From positions 5,454,711 through 5,478,905 of the forward strand of contig BFEA01000016.1 in assembly GCA_003427395.1 (NCBI GenBank): DNA of 24,195 bases, in the 5' to 3' direction. The stretch comes from Chara braunii. Lineage: Eukaryota > Streptophyta > Charophyceae > Charales > Characeae. Below are positions 1 to 9,822 of this stretch, piece by piece. The first letter of the stretch is position 1; each line of letters opens with the position of its first letter. The position numbers and the translations under genes were made by a program. The notes beneath the pieces were generated by a model, which did not search any database, was not told where the DNA came from, and was given only the letters and a program-made list of their open reading frames with translations.

Positions 1-500
1 ACCCCACTCTGCACGCGCGCGCACGTGCGCGCGCACTCCCATCCTACTCGTTTCCCCCCTTTCCCCCTCTTAATCCCAACTCCACCATCTAACCTCCCGA
101 TCCCGACTCCCACGCTCCTTCCTCCCGATCCCCCCTCTCCCCTCACTCCCCGATTCCCTGCGCCCATCCCCCGTACCTTCGCTCCCCTACTTTCCATCAA
201 TCCCCCCCACTCCCGATTCCATTCCCTCCCCGATCCCGACACAACTTCTCTCCCCAACTTCGAACTCGACTTCCCTCCCATTTGCGCCCTTGTTGCCCGA
301 CCCAACTACCCCCGCGCGCACGTGCGCGCGATCTCTCTGCCCCTCCTCTCACGCTTCATTCCCAGCTCGCCCCCCCCCCCACGTGCGCGCGGGGAATCTG
401 GACGGAACGGCATACCTGATCGAAGACAACGCAGGTGTCCTAAGATGAGCTCAACGAGAACAGAAATCTCGTGTGGAGCAAAAGGGCAAAAGCTCATTTG
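1..500. repeat. C-rich low-complexity block with CACGTG-centred GC palindromes
   Basis: The plus strand is dominated by C and T runs, with recurring CCCGATCCC-type words between about 100 and 260. Two perfect palindromes centred on CACGTG are visible: positions 15-34 (20 bp, alternating GC flanks) and 313-330 (18 bp). A third CACGTGCGCGCG begins at 380 but is one-sided. The long open frame here is proline/serine-rich and shows no domain, so I read the block as non-coding. It may be an LTR or leader of the retroelement downstream, but no LTR partner was found. Confidence 0.5.
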
Positions 501-619
501 ACTTCGATTTCCAGTACGAATACAAATTCTGAGAGCGTGGCCTATCGATTCCTCAGCGGTTTCGGGACTTGAAGCTGGAGGGGTCAGAAAAGTTAGTACA
601 TGGCTAACTGGTTCGTGGC

Positions 620-640
620 CATCATCATCATCATCATCAT
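620..640 (+). repeat. (CAT)7 microsatellite
   Basis: Seven uninterrupted CAT units. The surrounding 500-800 stretch is mixed-composition DNA without an open frame or recognisable element end. Confidence 0.9.
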
Positions 641-1009
641 CGTCGCCGTGTCCACGTCGTCAGTGCGCAGTTGATCCGGCGACCTCGTCGTTCCACCGGG
701 GGAACGCTCGAGAAGACCCTTTAGGGGTGACCTGAAGACCTTCCTCGACTAGGGGGAAGGGCATTCATTGCTCCCGGCCGACTGGGAGCGCGGTATTGTC
801 AATCTATCTCCCCCCTACTAATCCCCTCCCTTCCTCTCGCCGGTCTCTCTCAAATATCTCATCTTTTTCCCCATCCTTTATCTCTTCTCCAACCCCCCTT
901 CTCTTCTCCACCCTCCCACCCAATTGGTCGCATCATCCAAAATTTCTACTACGTGTGACACGTATCTTCCTTCTTTGTGCTTACCTGACAATGCCGTCCA
1001 TTCTGCCGT

Positions 1010-1800
1010 TCAAAATTTCAATCTAATTTCACAGGATTAATCTTCATCTTCTTTTCCACCAACGCCGTGAACAGAATTAATTCCGCCACTTTTATTCAAA
1101 AGTTATGCGAATTTCTTTATTTTATTAGATTCTTTTTGTTATTTAATTTCAAAATTCAATTCCATTTCAGAAATTCGTGAAATAAATTCCGGAATTTACT
1201 AAATTTAATTCTTCTGAAGTCAAACCAATTTTGTTGTCTCCTCCGCCGTAACATTACGAAATTCTGCAATTCTTTTGAAATTCATTGGAAATTCTTTTGA
1301 AATTTCTTTGAAATTCACCTCAATCTTGTAACACGTGGATAAATTTTCCTGATCTGACCTAGATAATTCTGGAATTCCTCCCAACTTACTGTACTTGGCT
1401 ATCATTAATTCTTCATGAAATTTCATCGTAAATTCTTAATTTAGGAATTAGTTTTCCATTCTTATTACAAATTGTCTTCGAAATTCTTTTAATTCCGAAA
1501 ATACGTTGAGGAATTTTCCATTTTATTTCAAAATTTTCCTATCAACTCATCTCTACATCTTTCATCATCCCCTTGAGCTTTCGAATATTTTACGAATGTT
1601 TTTGAAATTCCTTGAATTTTACTTCAATTTCTTCTAAATTCCGAAATTACGTCCAAATATTTTCGGAATTTTATTTTGAATTCGTGATCGTCTTATGCAT
1701 GCTCTCGTCTAGACCCCACACCATTCTTTGAAAATTTCCTCTCATTTTCTTCCCCGAATTGGAAATTTTCCTCTTTTTCCCTCACTCCGACTTTGAATTC
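1010..1800. repeat. AT-rich block saturated with AATTC / GAAATTC words
   Basis: This block between the C-rich region and gag is AT-rich and contains more than twenty AATTC words, many as GAAATTC, GGAATT or TTGAAATT. Spacing is irregular, so it is not a clean tandem array but looks like a degenerate simple-sequence expansion. No domain-bearing frame was seen. Its position directly upstream of gag makes a retroelement leader or LTR possible. I could not find a tRNA-type primer binding site or a second copy. Confidence 0.55.
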
Positions 1801-2024
1801 TCTTTGTCAGACCTCATTTATACTTGCCTTCCTCTCGCAGTCCCTTACTCCTCTTTCTGAGTACCAACCTGGCTCCCCGTGACATCCATCAGCGCGCACT
1901 CCAAAATCGCGCCCGAGACGCTCGTGCCGCAAACCGACTCGCTCGCTTTGACGCACCGATTGCTGCCACTGAGCCCCCCCCCCGCCCCAGTTCTCCCTCC
2001 TCTTCCTCTCCATCCCTTGACCCC

Positions 2025-3989
2025 ATGCAGACCACCGAGTTTGCGAGTCCCTCCCGCTCCACCAGCGAAGGGCTTGCGTTCCTAGCTCACGAGCCTACAT
2101 CCGACTCAATGGCCACCCCTATGGCAACCAGTTCAGGCCCAGCTTCCCAGTCGGATCCCATAGTGGACCTCCTCCACCGCATGCAGGCCACACTCGAGGC
2201 CAAAATCACGGCCCTCCATACCGACTTTTCATCCTTGTCTGCCCGCGTGTCACAGTTGGAGCCCCGTACCAGTATATCTCCCTCTCCACCCCCCTCATCT
2301 GCATCTATGCCAGCTTCCTCTCCTTCTTCGGCTGGCGTCATCTACACGCTTGTCTCTTGCACGGGCTGCATGTCCTCACCCCAGTCCCACCCTTCCTCTG
2401 CAACCATCTCTGCCACCCAGGTTTCTGCCCCTGCACCTCCTTCCTCAAGACCCATGGCATCTTGTCCCGCCACCTCCTCGACGTTAGTTTCCACGACACC
2501 TCCCTCATCACCCCCTGCTCCTTCACCCCCTGCTCCTTCACCCCCCCCGCCCACCCCCCTTACACCCAGGACACAGAATGCCGAGCTCCAACGCCAGCTC
2601 ACCCTGGCCCATGATCACATCCGCCAACTCCAAGGAGTTAAACCCTTGCCTCCCCACTTCGCGGCACAGCCTGTTGCCCCTTTCATCTATCGACAGCATC
2701 AGACACATGCCGCTGCGATGCATTTCACTCTCCCACCACCAGCCACCACGATGTGTCAGGGACCGTTGCCCCGACTCCCCGCTCTTTCTAGTGGTTCTGC
2801 TGGTGCCACTACTTCTTCTGTCCTCTTGTCACAATCGGCTCTCCCTCACCCTACCCATTATCAGCCACCAACATATGTTCCACAATTTCGACGGGATCAC
2901 CTCCCACAGTTTGACGGCAGGTCCTCCGAGCTCCAAGGATGGATCACTACTGCTGAGGAGCAGCTTCGCTACCATGGTGTCGCCATGGAACTGTGGCCCG
3001 TCGAGATGTCCTCTCGCTTTACAGGTCGTGCAGCCTCAACCTGGCACGACTTTCTAGCCCTTCGCTCACAGCGCGGCGTACATGAGGGCATGTCTTATCC
3101 TGAGTTTCGTGATTTCCTTCAGCAGTACTTTTCTTGCCCTGCGCCCACCCGCGACCCGATTACCCGTGTGGCTGAGATCAGATGGCTTGGTGGCGACAAT
3201 GCCCTAGAGTCATACATCACGACATTCCACCGTGTACGAGCTCAGATTCCCGTCACAGCCATTCCCGAGGACACCATGATCCAGCGATTCCGCGCAGGTC
3301 TACCGCAGTCATTCCAGTTGCAGATGATGGCGTACTCCATCTCCACCTTAACAGAGGCTTTCAACATTGCTAGGGCCATTCATCTCACCTATCCTCCACT
3401 CGTCGGCCCCTCGCCTCAGTCCGTCGCTGCCCATTCCGCTACTACTGCAGCACCTCGCCCCTCTCAGCCTCGACAGTCCTCCACATACCGTCGTGGCCCT
3501 CGTAGAGGCTCTGGACAATTCCTCTCTCGTCGCTTGCATGCGCTGCTTCGTGACCCGTTGAGCATTGATGATGGCACTGCCTCAGATGATTCTGCGAGTG
3601 ACCCAGATCAGGGAACCGATCCTCATTCCCCCACGGAGGATGACGCCTCTTCCCATGACGACCGTCTTGTCCGGGCCCTTTCCGCCCTCTTCCGACGTCA
3701 GCCCTCATCCTCCAGGACTCGCTCTACGGTCACCCAACTACCCCTCCCAGCGGGCTTTGTGTTCCCTCGCAACCGCCTGACCATCGCTGAGAGTGAGGAC
3801 CTTCGCACACGAGGCATCTGCACCCGCTGCCGCCTCGCCGGGCATACCTCCTCTACCTGCCCGTACGCAGACGCCCTCCAGAGTCACTTCGCACAGCAGC
3901 CTCGCCCTCAGGCTGTTCCCCCCGTCTCGACCTCCAGCGCAGCAACCACCTACCTACGATGTCCCATTCCCCTCACTCTCCTACGGTAG
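2025..3989 (+). CDS. gag: Ty3/gypsy chromovirus Gag (capsid and zinc knuckle)
   Basis: Structural protein that packages retrotransposon RNA into virus-like particles in the cytoplasm. The frame is open from 1824, but the first in-frame ATG is at 2025, giving about 654 residues. Numbered from that ATG: a short helical, coiled-coil-like stretch at about 44-80; a long Ser/Pro-rich linker; a retrotransposon Gag core at about 289-453, starting near LPQFDGRSSELQGW and including ASTWHDFLALR and ITTFHRVRAQIP; an acidic/Ser-rich spacer; and a CCHC zinc knuckle at 599-612 (CTRCRLAGHTSSTC, C-x2-C-x4-H-x4-C). No stops or frameshifts interrupt it, unlike the reverse-transcriptase piece downstream. The 3' end overlaps the protease frame by 31 nt. 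The upstream TTG-initiated extension (1824-2024) is basic and less likely to be translated. Family assignment is firm; the exact start is not. Confidence 0.88.
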   Translation: MQTTEFASPSRSTSEGLAFLAHEPTSDSMATPMATSSGPASQSDPIVDLLHRMQATLEAKITALHTDFSSLSARVSQLEPRTSISPSPPPSSASMPASSPSSAGVIYTLVSCTGCMSSPQSHPSSATISATQVSAPAPPSSRPMASCPATSSTLVSTTPPSSPPAPSPPAPSPPPPTPLTPRTQNAELQRQLTLAHDHIRQLQGVKPLPPHFAAQPVAPFIYRQHQTHAAAMHFTLPPPATTMCQGPLPRLPALSSGSAGATTSSVLLSQSALPHPTHYQPPTYVPQFRRDHLPQFDGRSSELQGWITTAEEQLRYHGVAMELWPVEMSSRFTGRAASTWHDFLALRSQRGVHEGMSYPEFRDFLQQYFSCPAPTRDPITRVAEIRWLGGDNALESYITTFHRVRAQIPVTAIPEDTMIQRFRAGLPQSFQLQMMAYSISTLTEAFNIARAIHLTYPPLVGPSPQSVAAHSATTAAPRPSQPRQSSTYRRGPRRGSGQFLSRRLHALLRDPLSIDDGTASDDSASDPDQGTDPHSPTEDDASSHDDRLVRALSALFRRQPSSSRTRSTVTQLPLPAGFVFPRNRLTIAESEDLRTRGICTRCRLAGHTSSTCPYADALQSHFAQQPRPQAVPPVSTSSAATTYLRCPIPLTLLR

Positions 3990-4470
3990 CAGGCATACCC
4001 GTTCACAACCCTACCTTTGCACCGCTTGCTACTCTCCCCGATGACTTTGGTCCAACCTTATCTGTGGGTGACCCTATCGACACTGGTATGCCTTCTCCTT
4101 CCTTGCCTAGCGTCCCTTGTGACCCCCCTCCTCCACGTCCTCCTACCAGGCGTGCTCTTCGCACGGCCCGCTGCAGTGCTTCCCTTATTGCAGTCGAGGA
4201 TATCATTGACTTCCTGGACCTTGAGAGTGTTAAGGTCCACCAGGAACGTCTCCGCCTTAAAGAGCGCACCCTGTCCGCGATGTCTCAGCGCCTACACAAT
4301 CCCGATCGCACCTTACCGATTATTCCAGTGCGCCTCGGGACCTCTACTAGAGTGTATCGCGCACTATGGGACTCTGGCTCTACTGGCGACTTCATTCATC
4401 CTCGCGTAGTTAAGGAGGCATCTCTCTATACATCCGCCTACCCTTCCACTGTCACTGTCACGCTTGGTGA
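3959..4470 (+). CDS. pol: Chromovirus pol N-terminus: linker plus aspartic protease N-terminal part (broken)
   Basis: Start of Pol in the -1 frame relative to Gag, overlapping it by 31 nt. About 120 residues of Pro-rich linker and a basic/acidic helical stretch precede the retropepsin active site ALWDSGSTGDFIHPRVV. The catalytic Asp of DSG is codon 138 (4370-4372). Retropepsins release Gag and Pol proteins from the polyprotein. Homology stops after VTVTLGD near 4470. The frame runs on to 4612, but residues after that point no longer look like a protease. The flap and C-terminal half, including the ILG-type motif, are missing here; a matching C-terminal half lies on the opposite strand near 6240. 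Expression could use -1 frameshifting or the ATG at 3959; no clear slippery heptamer was recognised. Confidence 0.75.
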
Positions 4471-4728
4471 TATAATCAGGCCAAATCATTTGTCGATTCG
4501 GTGGTGCCTGATCTTCCACCTCTGCCTCAGGTCCAAAACTTCGATCTTTGGGAATCCGCCCAAGCCTGCTTGTGACCATGGTTCGAACTGCCACTTCGAA
4601 GAGTTAGTATGAAGGCCCGGAAGCCCGAGGACATCCAAAAACATCAGACCCACATGCATGCATTCGTCAAAACCACGCAAAAACAGCAAAAAGAAAATCT
4701 TTTCATTTTAAATAGAAAAAAAAACCTC
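4471..4728 (+). pseudogene. Unidentified open stretch wedged between protease and inverted RT (possible RT scrap)
   Basis: After the protease homology ends, another plus frame is open from about 4471 to 4728 apart from one TGA near 4570. Its first half reads around SVVPDLPPLPQVQNFDLW. Its second half reads around KPEDIQKHQTHMHAF and ends [12 protein letters not shown]. The second half loosely resembles the helix after YIDD in Ty3 reverse transcriptases (pattern EEH..HL..V...L...LY.N..KC), but I cannot confirm that by eye. It ends in an A-rich run (4716-4729) exactly where minus-strand RNase H homology begins. It may be filler DNA or a fragment of another element. Confidence 0.35.
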
Positions 4729-5639
4729 CGGCTGGTAGGCAACCGCCTGACAGCGGGACTCTGTGGAATCAGGAGAAGTAGAGGGGGCTCGGTAGATCTG
4801 GGAGAGAACAGCTCCAACAGCGAAGTCGGATGCGTCGGTGGTGACGATGAATGGACGCGAGTAGTCGGGTAAGTGTAAGACAGGGGCTGACGTGACAAAT
4901 CGCTTGAGAGAGCGGAAAGCATCCTCGTGAGCCGGGGTCCAATTGACAATGGCCTGAATCTTCGAGTCGTCCATGTGGAGTCCGTGCTCGGAGACCTGAT
5001 GCCCAAGGAAGTCGACTTTGGGTTGAGCGAAGTGGCATTTGGAGAGCTTCGCATAAAACCCATGGTCGCGTAATCGCTGGAGGACAGTGCGNAGGTGGGT
5101 CAGATGCTCCTNTAAGGTACGANTGTAGACCAGGATGTCGTCGATGTAGACTAGAACCGAGTCCTCAAGAAGGTCTTGGAACATCGTGTTCGTAGCTGTC
5201 TGGAAGGTGGCAGGGGCATTACGGAGACCGAAAGGCATGGCGGTAAACTCGTACGAGAACGGAAAGCGGTCTTAGGCTGGTCCTCCTCGGCTACGCGAAT
5301 CTAGTGATATCCGCTGCGAAGATCGATCTTTGTGAAGAAGTGGTAGCCGGAGAGGCGGTCGAACAGATCATCCGCACGGGGCATAGGATAACTGTTTCTG
5401 ACCGTATACTCGTTGAGACCGCGGTAATCGAGGCAGAGGCGGAGAGTGCCTTCCTTCTTGCGATCGAAGAGGACAGGTGCACTCCATGGGGACGTACTCG
5501 GTTTAATGAAGCCCTGACGAAGCAGCTCGTCAATTTGGCGTTTAAGTTCCTGGGCTTCGGGAACCGAGAGGCGATATGGGGCGTGATGCTGAATACGGTA
5601 GTTAGGTTCGAGCCGGATGTGGTGCTCGATTTTGCACAT
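4728..5639 (-). pseudogene. pol: Chromovirus reverse transcriptase and start of RNase H, inverted and broken
   Basis: Reads from 5639 down to 4728. The RT N-terminal part includes [29 protein letters not shown] and [11 protein letters not shown], whose Asp is the first catalytic residue. The palm motif YIDDILVY lies at about 5131-5154 and supplies the other two catalytic Asp. A connection region follows ([13 protein letters not shown]), then the first RNase H strand ([19 protein letters not shown], with its catalytic Asp). Homology ends after AVAYQP near 4728. Damage: TAG at 5301-5303 directly after RSGYH, where the family has Gln, and an indel near 5240-5250 that shifts the frame before [12 protein letters not shown]. 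Unresolved bases sit at 5092, 5112 and 5123. It lies opposite to the gag and integrase pieces on either side and supplies just the part they lack. Confidence 0.88.
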
Positions 5640-6275
5640 AGGAGGGATGCCGCTATAAGAGACAGTCAGAGGAAAAACATTGCGATACTAGCGAAGGAGG
5701 GTCGCAACGCTAGGCTACAAAGTCGATAGGAGGTTGTCAAACTCCTCGGCTGCAGCGGCGTCTGAAGCAGGGGTGGAAGGAGTCGGTATGGGAATAGGTA
5801 CCGATGGCGCCTCCGTGGTACAAGATGCAAGAAGGTGAGATGAGGTAGCAGGGGTGAAGGGGGATGAGGGGGCTGAAGGATCAAGAGGCTCGGGGGGCTC
5901 AGGGAGCGGTGGGTCGAGCTCGACCAACTCAGCGTCCTGATGCATAGAGTTACAGACAAGGAGATCCGTGATGTCGACAATGTAGAGTTCGACATCAGGC
6001 TGACGAAGGATGTGGTGGAACTGAGTTGGTGTCAAGATGGCAACATTGACAGGAGAGGGGGATGTAGAGTCCGATTTGCCCAACAACGGAATACGGTATT
6101 GCTTCCCATCCTTGGCGTCGAGGACGTGGTCGTTGTGGGTCCAATCGGGGCCAGCATGGGCGAACTGATGGGAGTAGGCAGTGCCGAGAACAAGATCATA
6201 TAGGGTTTCCATGACGCCGAAGGTCCACTGGTCATGGAACCGAGNGGCCTTGCGAAGGTTGTGGGGCATCCGCAA
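5640..6275 (-). pseudogene. pol: Chromovirus pol connector: protease C-terminus and spacer before RT, inverted
   Basis: Same frame as the RT N-terminal part, reading from 6275 down. RFHDQWTFGV followed by YDLVLGTAYSHQF fits the C-terminal strand of Ty3 proteases (the D.ILG motif). Next come about 110 residues of polar, Pro/Ser/Ala-rich spacer and an acidic end (EEFDNLLSTL). The stretch reaching RT (…[15 protein letters not shown]) carries two in-frame TAG codons at 5715-5717 and 5688-5690. One unresolved base is at 6245. Upstream on the minus strand (6300-6540) there is an open stretch in another frame (around ARHCLVIHQVSTPAK) that may be more of the same polyprotein after a frameshift, but I do not recognise it. 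The protease active-site half is absent here and present on the plus strand near 4370. Confidence 0.7.
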
Positions 6276-6299
6276 GGGGAAGGATGGGCATGATGATTG

Positions 6300-7460
6300 A
6301 CTTAGAGGTTGGCGATGGGAAACTCAGGAGAAGGGGAGCCTGTGAGGACCTGGGTGTGGCTGTGCGTGGTTGCCAACGGCGTAACATTGGGGGCGACGGG
6401 GAGAAACTCGTGACGATTACTTATCCGCGTGGGTTCCTTGGCAGGGGTGGAAACCTGATGAATCACGAGGCAGTGGCGGGCCTCGCGTCGATGAGTTCTA
6501 GAAGTCTGAAGTAGGTAGGTGCGGACGCGAGAATTTGAGAATCCTAAGGGTCGATATCGGCTGGCTTATATCGGGATGGAGATGCGGGCCCCAGACCAGT
6601 TTCCGTCTGAAGTCGAGGTTCGAGGGCCGATAATGCGTGATAAGCGTGAAGCCACTTCGAGATGATCAGCGTAAAAACGGTTCGGCGCCCTCGGCTTCGT
6701 TGGCTGGTGATATGCGACAGTCCTGATTAAGTACAGGTGGGGCTTATACACCATCGCGGCTATCTGATGGGCACCTCCGAGGGAGAGGAGGATCAGTTAC
6801 GGTCAGTGAGAATCCGGAACGGCCGGTCCGAGGAGAGATAGGAGGAAGCCAAGATAGACGAATTCAAAATGTGGGGAGACGAAGGGGGGAAGCTGGCCGA
6901 GAACGGAGGCGAGCGAAAGCAGAAGACGGTGGATTGATCACCGCAGTGAGTAATCAAAAGGGGCTTCTTGCGTAGGCGTTGCGTTCTGAATCAACTAGGA
7001 GTATGGTATAATCGATACTCAGGGAGCAGAGGTGAAACGGGAGCAAAGGGGGAGGCCGGTCAGTTCCGGGGCCGCCTGGATGGTTGAACAAGCTGGCAGG
7101 CGGGGCCATAATTTCCTGAGTAAGAGGGGCTAACTGACAACGGATTCCGACCGAGGAGAACAGGTGGTGAGGAACTAGGAGAAGGGAAGGCTGTTCAAAT
7201 CAACTCTTGAAGGAACGGGAAGGTCGCTGCAGGGCCACTCCGGGGCTACTTCCGGTGGGGCGACCCCTCGCCCGACTAGGGACTGACCAAAATCGGGATT
7301 GGGCAGGTGGCGGGGGATTGAGGAATCATAAAGCGCTTTGTGAATCTTGGGGCGCGCTCGCCTTGGGGAATTTGATAACTGTCTGAGAAGGGCGGGGGGC
7401 CTCGAACGATCTCCAAGAGAGAAAGGACAAAAAGCTAGTTGAGCGGGAAATTTGGTTGCG
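6300..7460. other. Unassigned mixed-composition region
   Basis: No convincing gene on either strand. Short open frames carry no domain. The lower part adjoins the inverted pol connector and may contain degraded polyprotein sequence in a shifted minus frame (6300-6540). From about 6780 onward the plus strand becomes purine-rich. Confidence 0.4.
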
Positions 7461-8568
7461 GCTAGTTTCTTGAAAATCGGTGATACTCGCGCCTACCGCC
7501 TACGAGGTATGCTGAGCTCGGAAGTACACAGAGTCCACTACTGAGACGGATGTGAATGAGCGAAGTGGGGATGGGAAAGGTCGGCGCCACGGTGTAGCTA
7601 ACGAACTCCAGGAAGACTGCTCGCGTTATTCGGGCAGAAGAGCTTGGATCTGACGAAGGCGTAGCAACGTCAGGGATTGGTGGGGAGGATGGAAAGGAGG
7701 ACCGAAGTCCCAAGAAATAGACCAGGCGGGAAAAAGGAAACAACGACGGAGCCGTCCAAAAATTTTGGACGATCAGGGCGGGAGAATTGTGCGTTGGGAG
7801 AATTTCGTTCTTTCACCGAATTCGAGAGGGAGGGGGAGGCGAGGTTCGGTCAGAAGGAAAAGAAGCCAAAGAGGGAGTATAAGAAGGGAGAAGAGGAAGC
7901 AGGGGGGGACGCGCACGAAAGCTCGGAGAGAGATCAGCGCACGCACGAGCGCAAGCGCCTAGGCATCCGCACTAACGCTCGCGGGTCCGCGCGAGGAGTA
8001 GTCCGAGAGAGGGGCGGGGGCCAAGGAGCACGCGCTAAGCGTACGCACGTACCAGATCGTGGCGACGCACGAGCACAGGAGTACGGGAGCAGCGTACGGG
8101 GAGGGGAGAAGAGGAGAGGAACATACGAGGTTGCGGAGGTGCGTTTCTGGCGTTCGGACCACTCAGCGGCTCAAGGTCGCGCCCACATCACTTGCGCCCA
8201 AGAGCACGAAAGAGAGCTAATGTGAGAGGAAGAGGAGGCGAGAGGCAGGCTGGAGGGGAAGAGAAATGCATGCTGTGGGCGCGCGCGGGCCAGCTCCCTA
8301 AAGAACGAGGCGGTCTCAGAAGCGTCGGACAAGAAAGAAACTGTGAGGGGAAGGAGGTGATCTCACTCACTTCGGGCGCACAAGTGAGCGAGTATCCGGT
8401 TTGGACAGCTTCCATAGGAACGCTCGACGGGGGGTCGGGGGTTGGAGCGAGCGAGAGGTGAAGAAGAGTTGCGCCCGTCTACTAGAGAAGAAGCGCTCGG
8501 TTCGGGGCTCGACAGCGAGGCTGTGGATCAGCTCAGTCGATCTAGAAGGACGGGAAGAGGAGGATAGG

Positions 8569-8573
<5 letters not shown>

Positions 8574-8652
<79 letters not shown>
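8574..8652 (+). repeat. (GA)n microsatellite, about 39 units
   Basis: Uninterrupted GA dinucleotides over about 79 bp. This creates long Glu-Arg and Ser-Leu pseudo-frames on the two strands. Confidence 0.97.
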
Positions 8653-8655
<3 letters not shown>

Positions 8656-8985
8656 TCACGAGAGAGTGTACATTGCTTATGCGCAGGCCGAACGGGAAGG
8701 GGGGTGCGAAAAGAACGAGCGCTCGCCGCACGCGGAAGAAGCCGCTCTCGAATCGCGGGGTGCGGGCGAGAAAGTGGTCCGAGGGGGCCTGCGGCCTTCG
8801 AACCAGTGATTGAGGTACGTACCACACTCAGTGGACGCGCCCTGAAGTGTTCGGTTCCTAGTCGCACTCGACACCGAACTGGGGGATTGGGAAAAGGGGA
8901 GGGGAGAGAAGCGTGAGATAGGACAAGAGGAGGCGAGAGGAAGAGAGAGACCACTATCGAAGAGAGGGAAGGAAGGGGGAGGCGC

Positions 8986-9132
8986 GGCCGCGACGCCCAC
9001 GGAGGAAGGTCTTACCTCCTGATAGGAACGGGTGGCCTGCAGTTCTCGGCCGATTCCAGCGGCCGCGACGCCCACGGAAGGTCTTACTTCCTGATAGGAA
9101 CGGGTGGCCTGCAGTTCTCGGCCAATTCCAGC
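8986..9132 (+). repeat. Tandem direct duplication, 75 bp and 72 bp copies
   Basis: Copy 1 is 8986-9060 and copy 2 is 9061-9132. Both start GGCCGCGACGCCCACGGA and end ATTCCAGC or similar, including a shared GATAGGAACGGGTGGCCTGC core. Copy 2 lacks three bases of copy 1 (GGAGGAAGG versus GGAAGG) and has a few substitutions, so the duplication is fairly recent. Confidence 0.92.
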
Positions 9133-9221
9133 GGGCGCGCCAGAAAGCGCCCGGATCAGCAGTCGGTATCTTCGCCCGGCTCGATACCGAGCTGTGGCGA
9201 GCAAGAAAAAAAAGGAAGGTG

Positions 9222-9304
9222 GAGAGAGAGAGAGAGAGAGAAAGAAGAGGGAGAGAGGGAGGGAGTGAGAGAGAGAGAAAGAGAGAGAGGGAGACAGAGA
9301 GGTG
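9222..9304 (+). repeat. Interrupted (GA)n / GGGA simple repeat
   Basis: Pure GA from 9222 to about 9241, then an imperfect continuation with GGGA and CAGA interruptions to about 9304. Confidence 0.9.
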
Positions 9305-9723
9305 AGAGGAAGCGGAAGACAGGGGCGAAGGGGGCAAAAGTAAAAGGGGGGGGGACTGAAGAGAACTGTCGCGACAGAGGGCAGCTCGAGGATAAAGGAG
9401 CCAGCGGACCAGTGAGAATTGAAGTGTTTGCGGTTGTTGGCCATGCCGGTCTCTACTCTCTCCCACGTGGCGAGTCACGTTGGAATCCTAATAGATTGGA
9501 ACCAGGCGGCATCTGAGAGCAGCGTCGGCAACGTTCTCCAAAGGGCTCCGTTCCCGTTTTCCTTCGTTACGAACCTCTAGTGTATCTAGTCAATTTTGTG
9601 TTGAGCTTACGTAATCTGCCGTTGCGGTGTTTTTCCTTGCTGTGGACTCTATACTTGCTGCCTCTTCTCATCGCGCGCGTTCAGACGATCGTCGGCTCAC
9701 TACTTGAGTGTGTACTAGTGTGT

Positions 9724-9791
<68 letters not shown>
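9724..9791 (+). repeat. (GC)n-(GA)n compound microsatellite
   Basis: A short alternating GC tract (9724-9736) runs directly into about 27 GA units (9736-9791) and then an A-rich stretch. Confidence 0.95.
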
Positions 9792-9795
<4 letters not shown>

Positions 9796-9822
9796 AAGAA
9801 GGACTCTCTCCCGGCCTTGACC

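Larger units (their letters stand above)
7460..9480. repeat. Purine-rich (plus strand) non-coding block
   Basis: About 2 kb with a strong G+A bias on the plus strand, rich in GAGAGG, GGGGA and AAGG words and interrupted by GC-rich patches. Long apparent open frames exist on both strands, but they are simple-sequence artefacts (Arg-Glu or Ser-Leu runs) without domains. The complementary strand resembles the pyrimidine-rich block at 1-500 in composition, though no aligned repeat was found. Confidence 0.5.

Noticed and set aside
25-501. 158-codon plus-strand open frame
   Set aside because: Pro/Ser/Thr-rich translation of pyrimidine-rich low-complexity DNA; no domain and no plausible context.
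8367-9478. Several 100-255 codon open frames on both strands
   Set aside because: They run through GA microsatellites and give Glu-Arg or Ser-Leu runs; long only because the simple repeat lacks stops.
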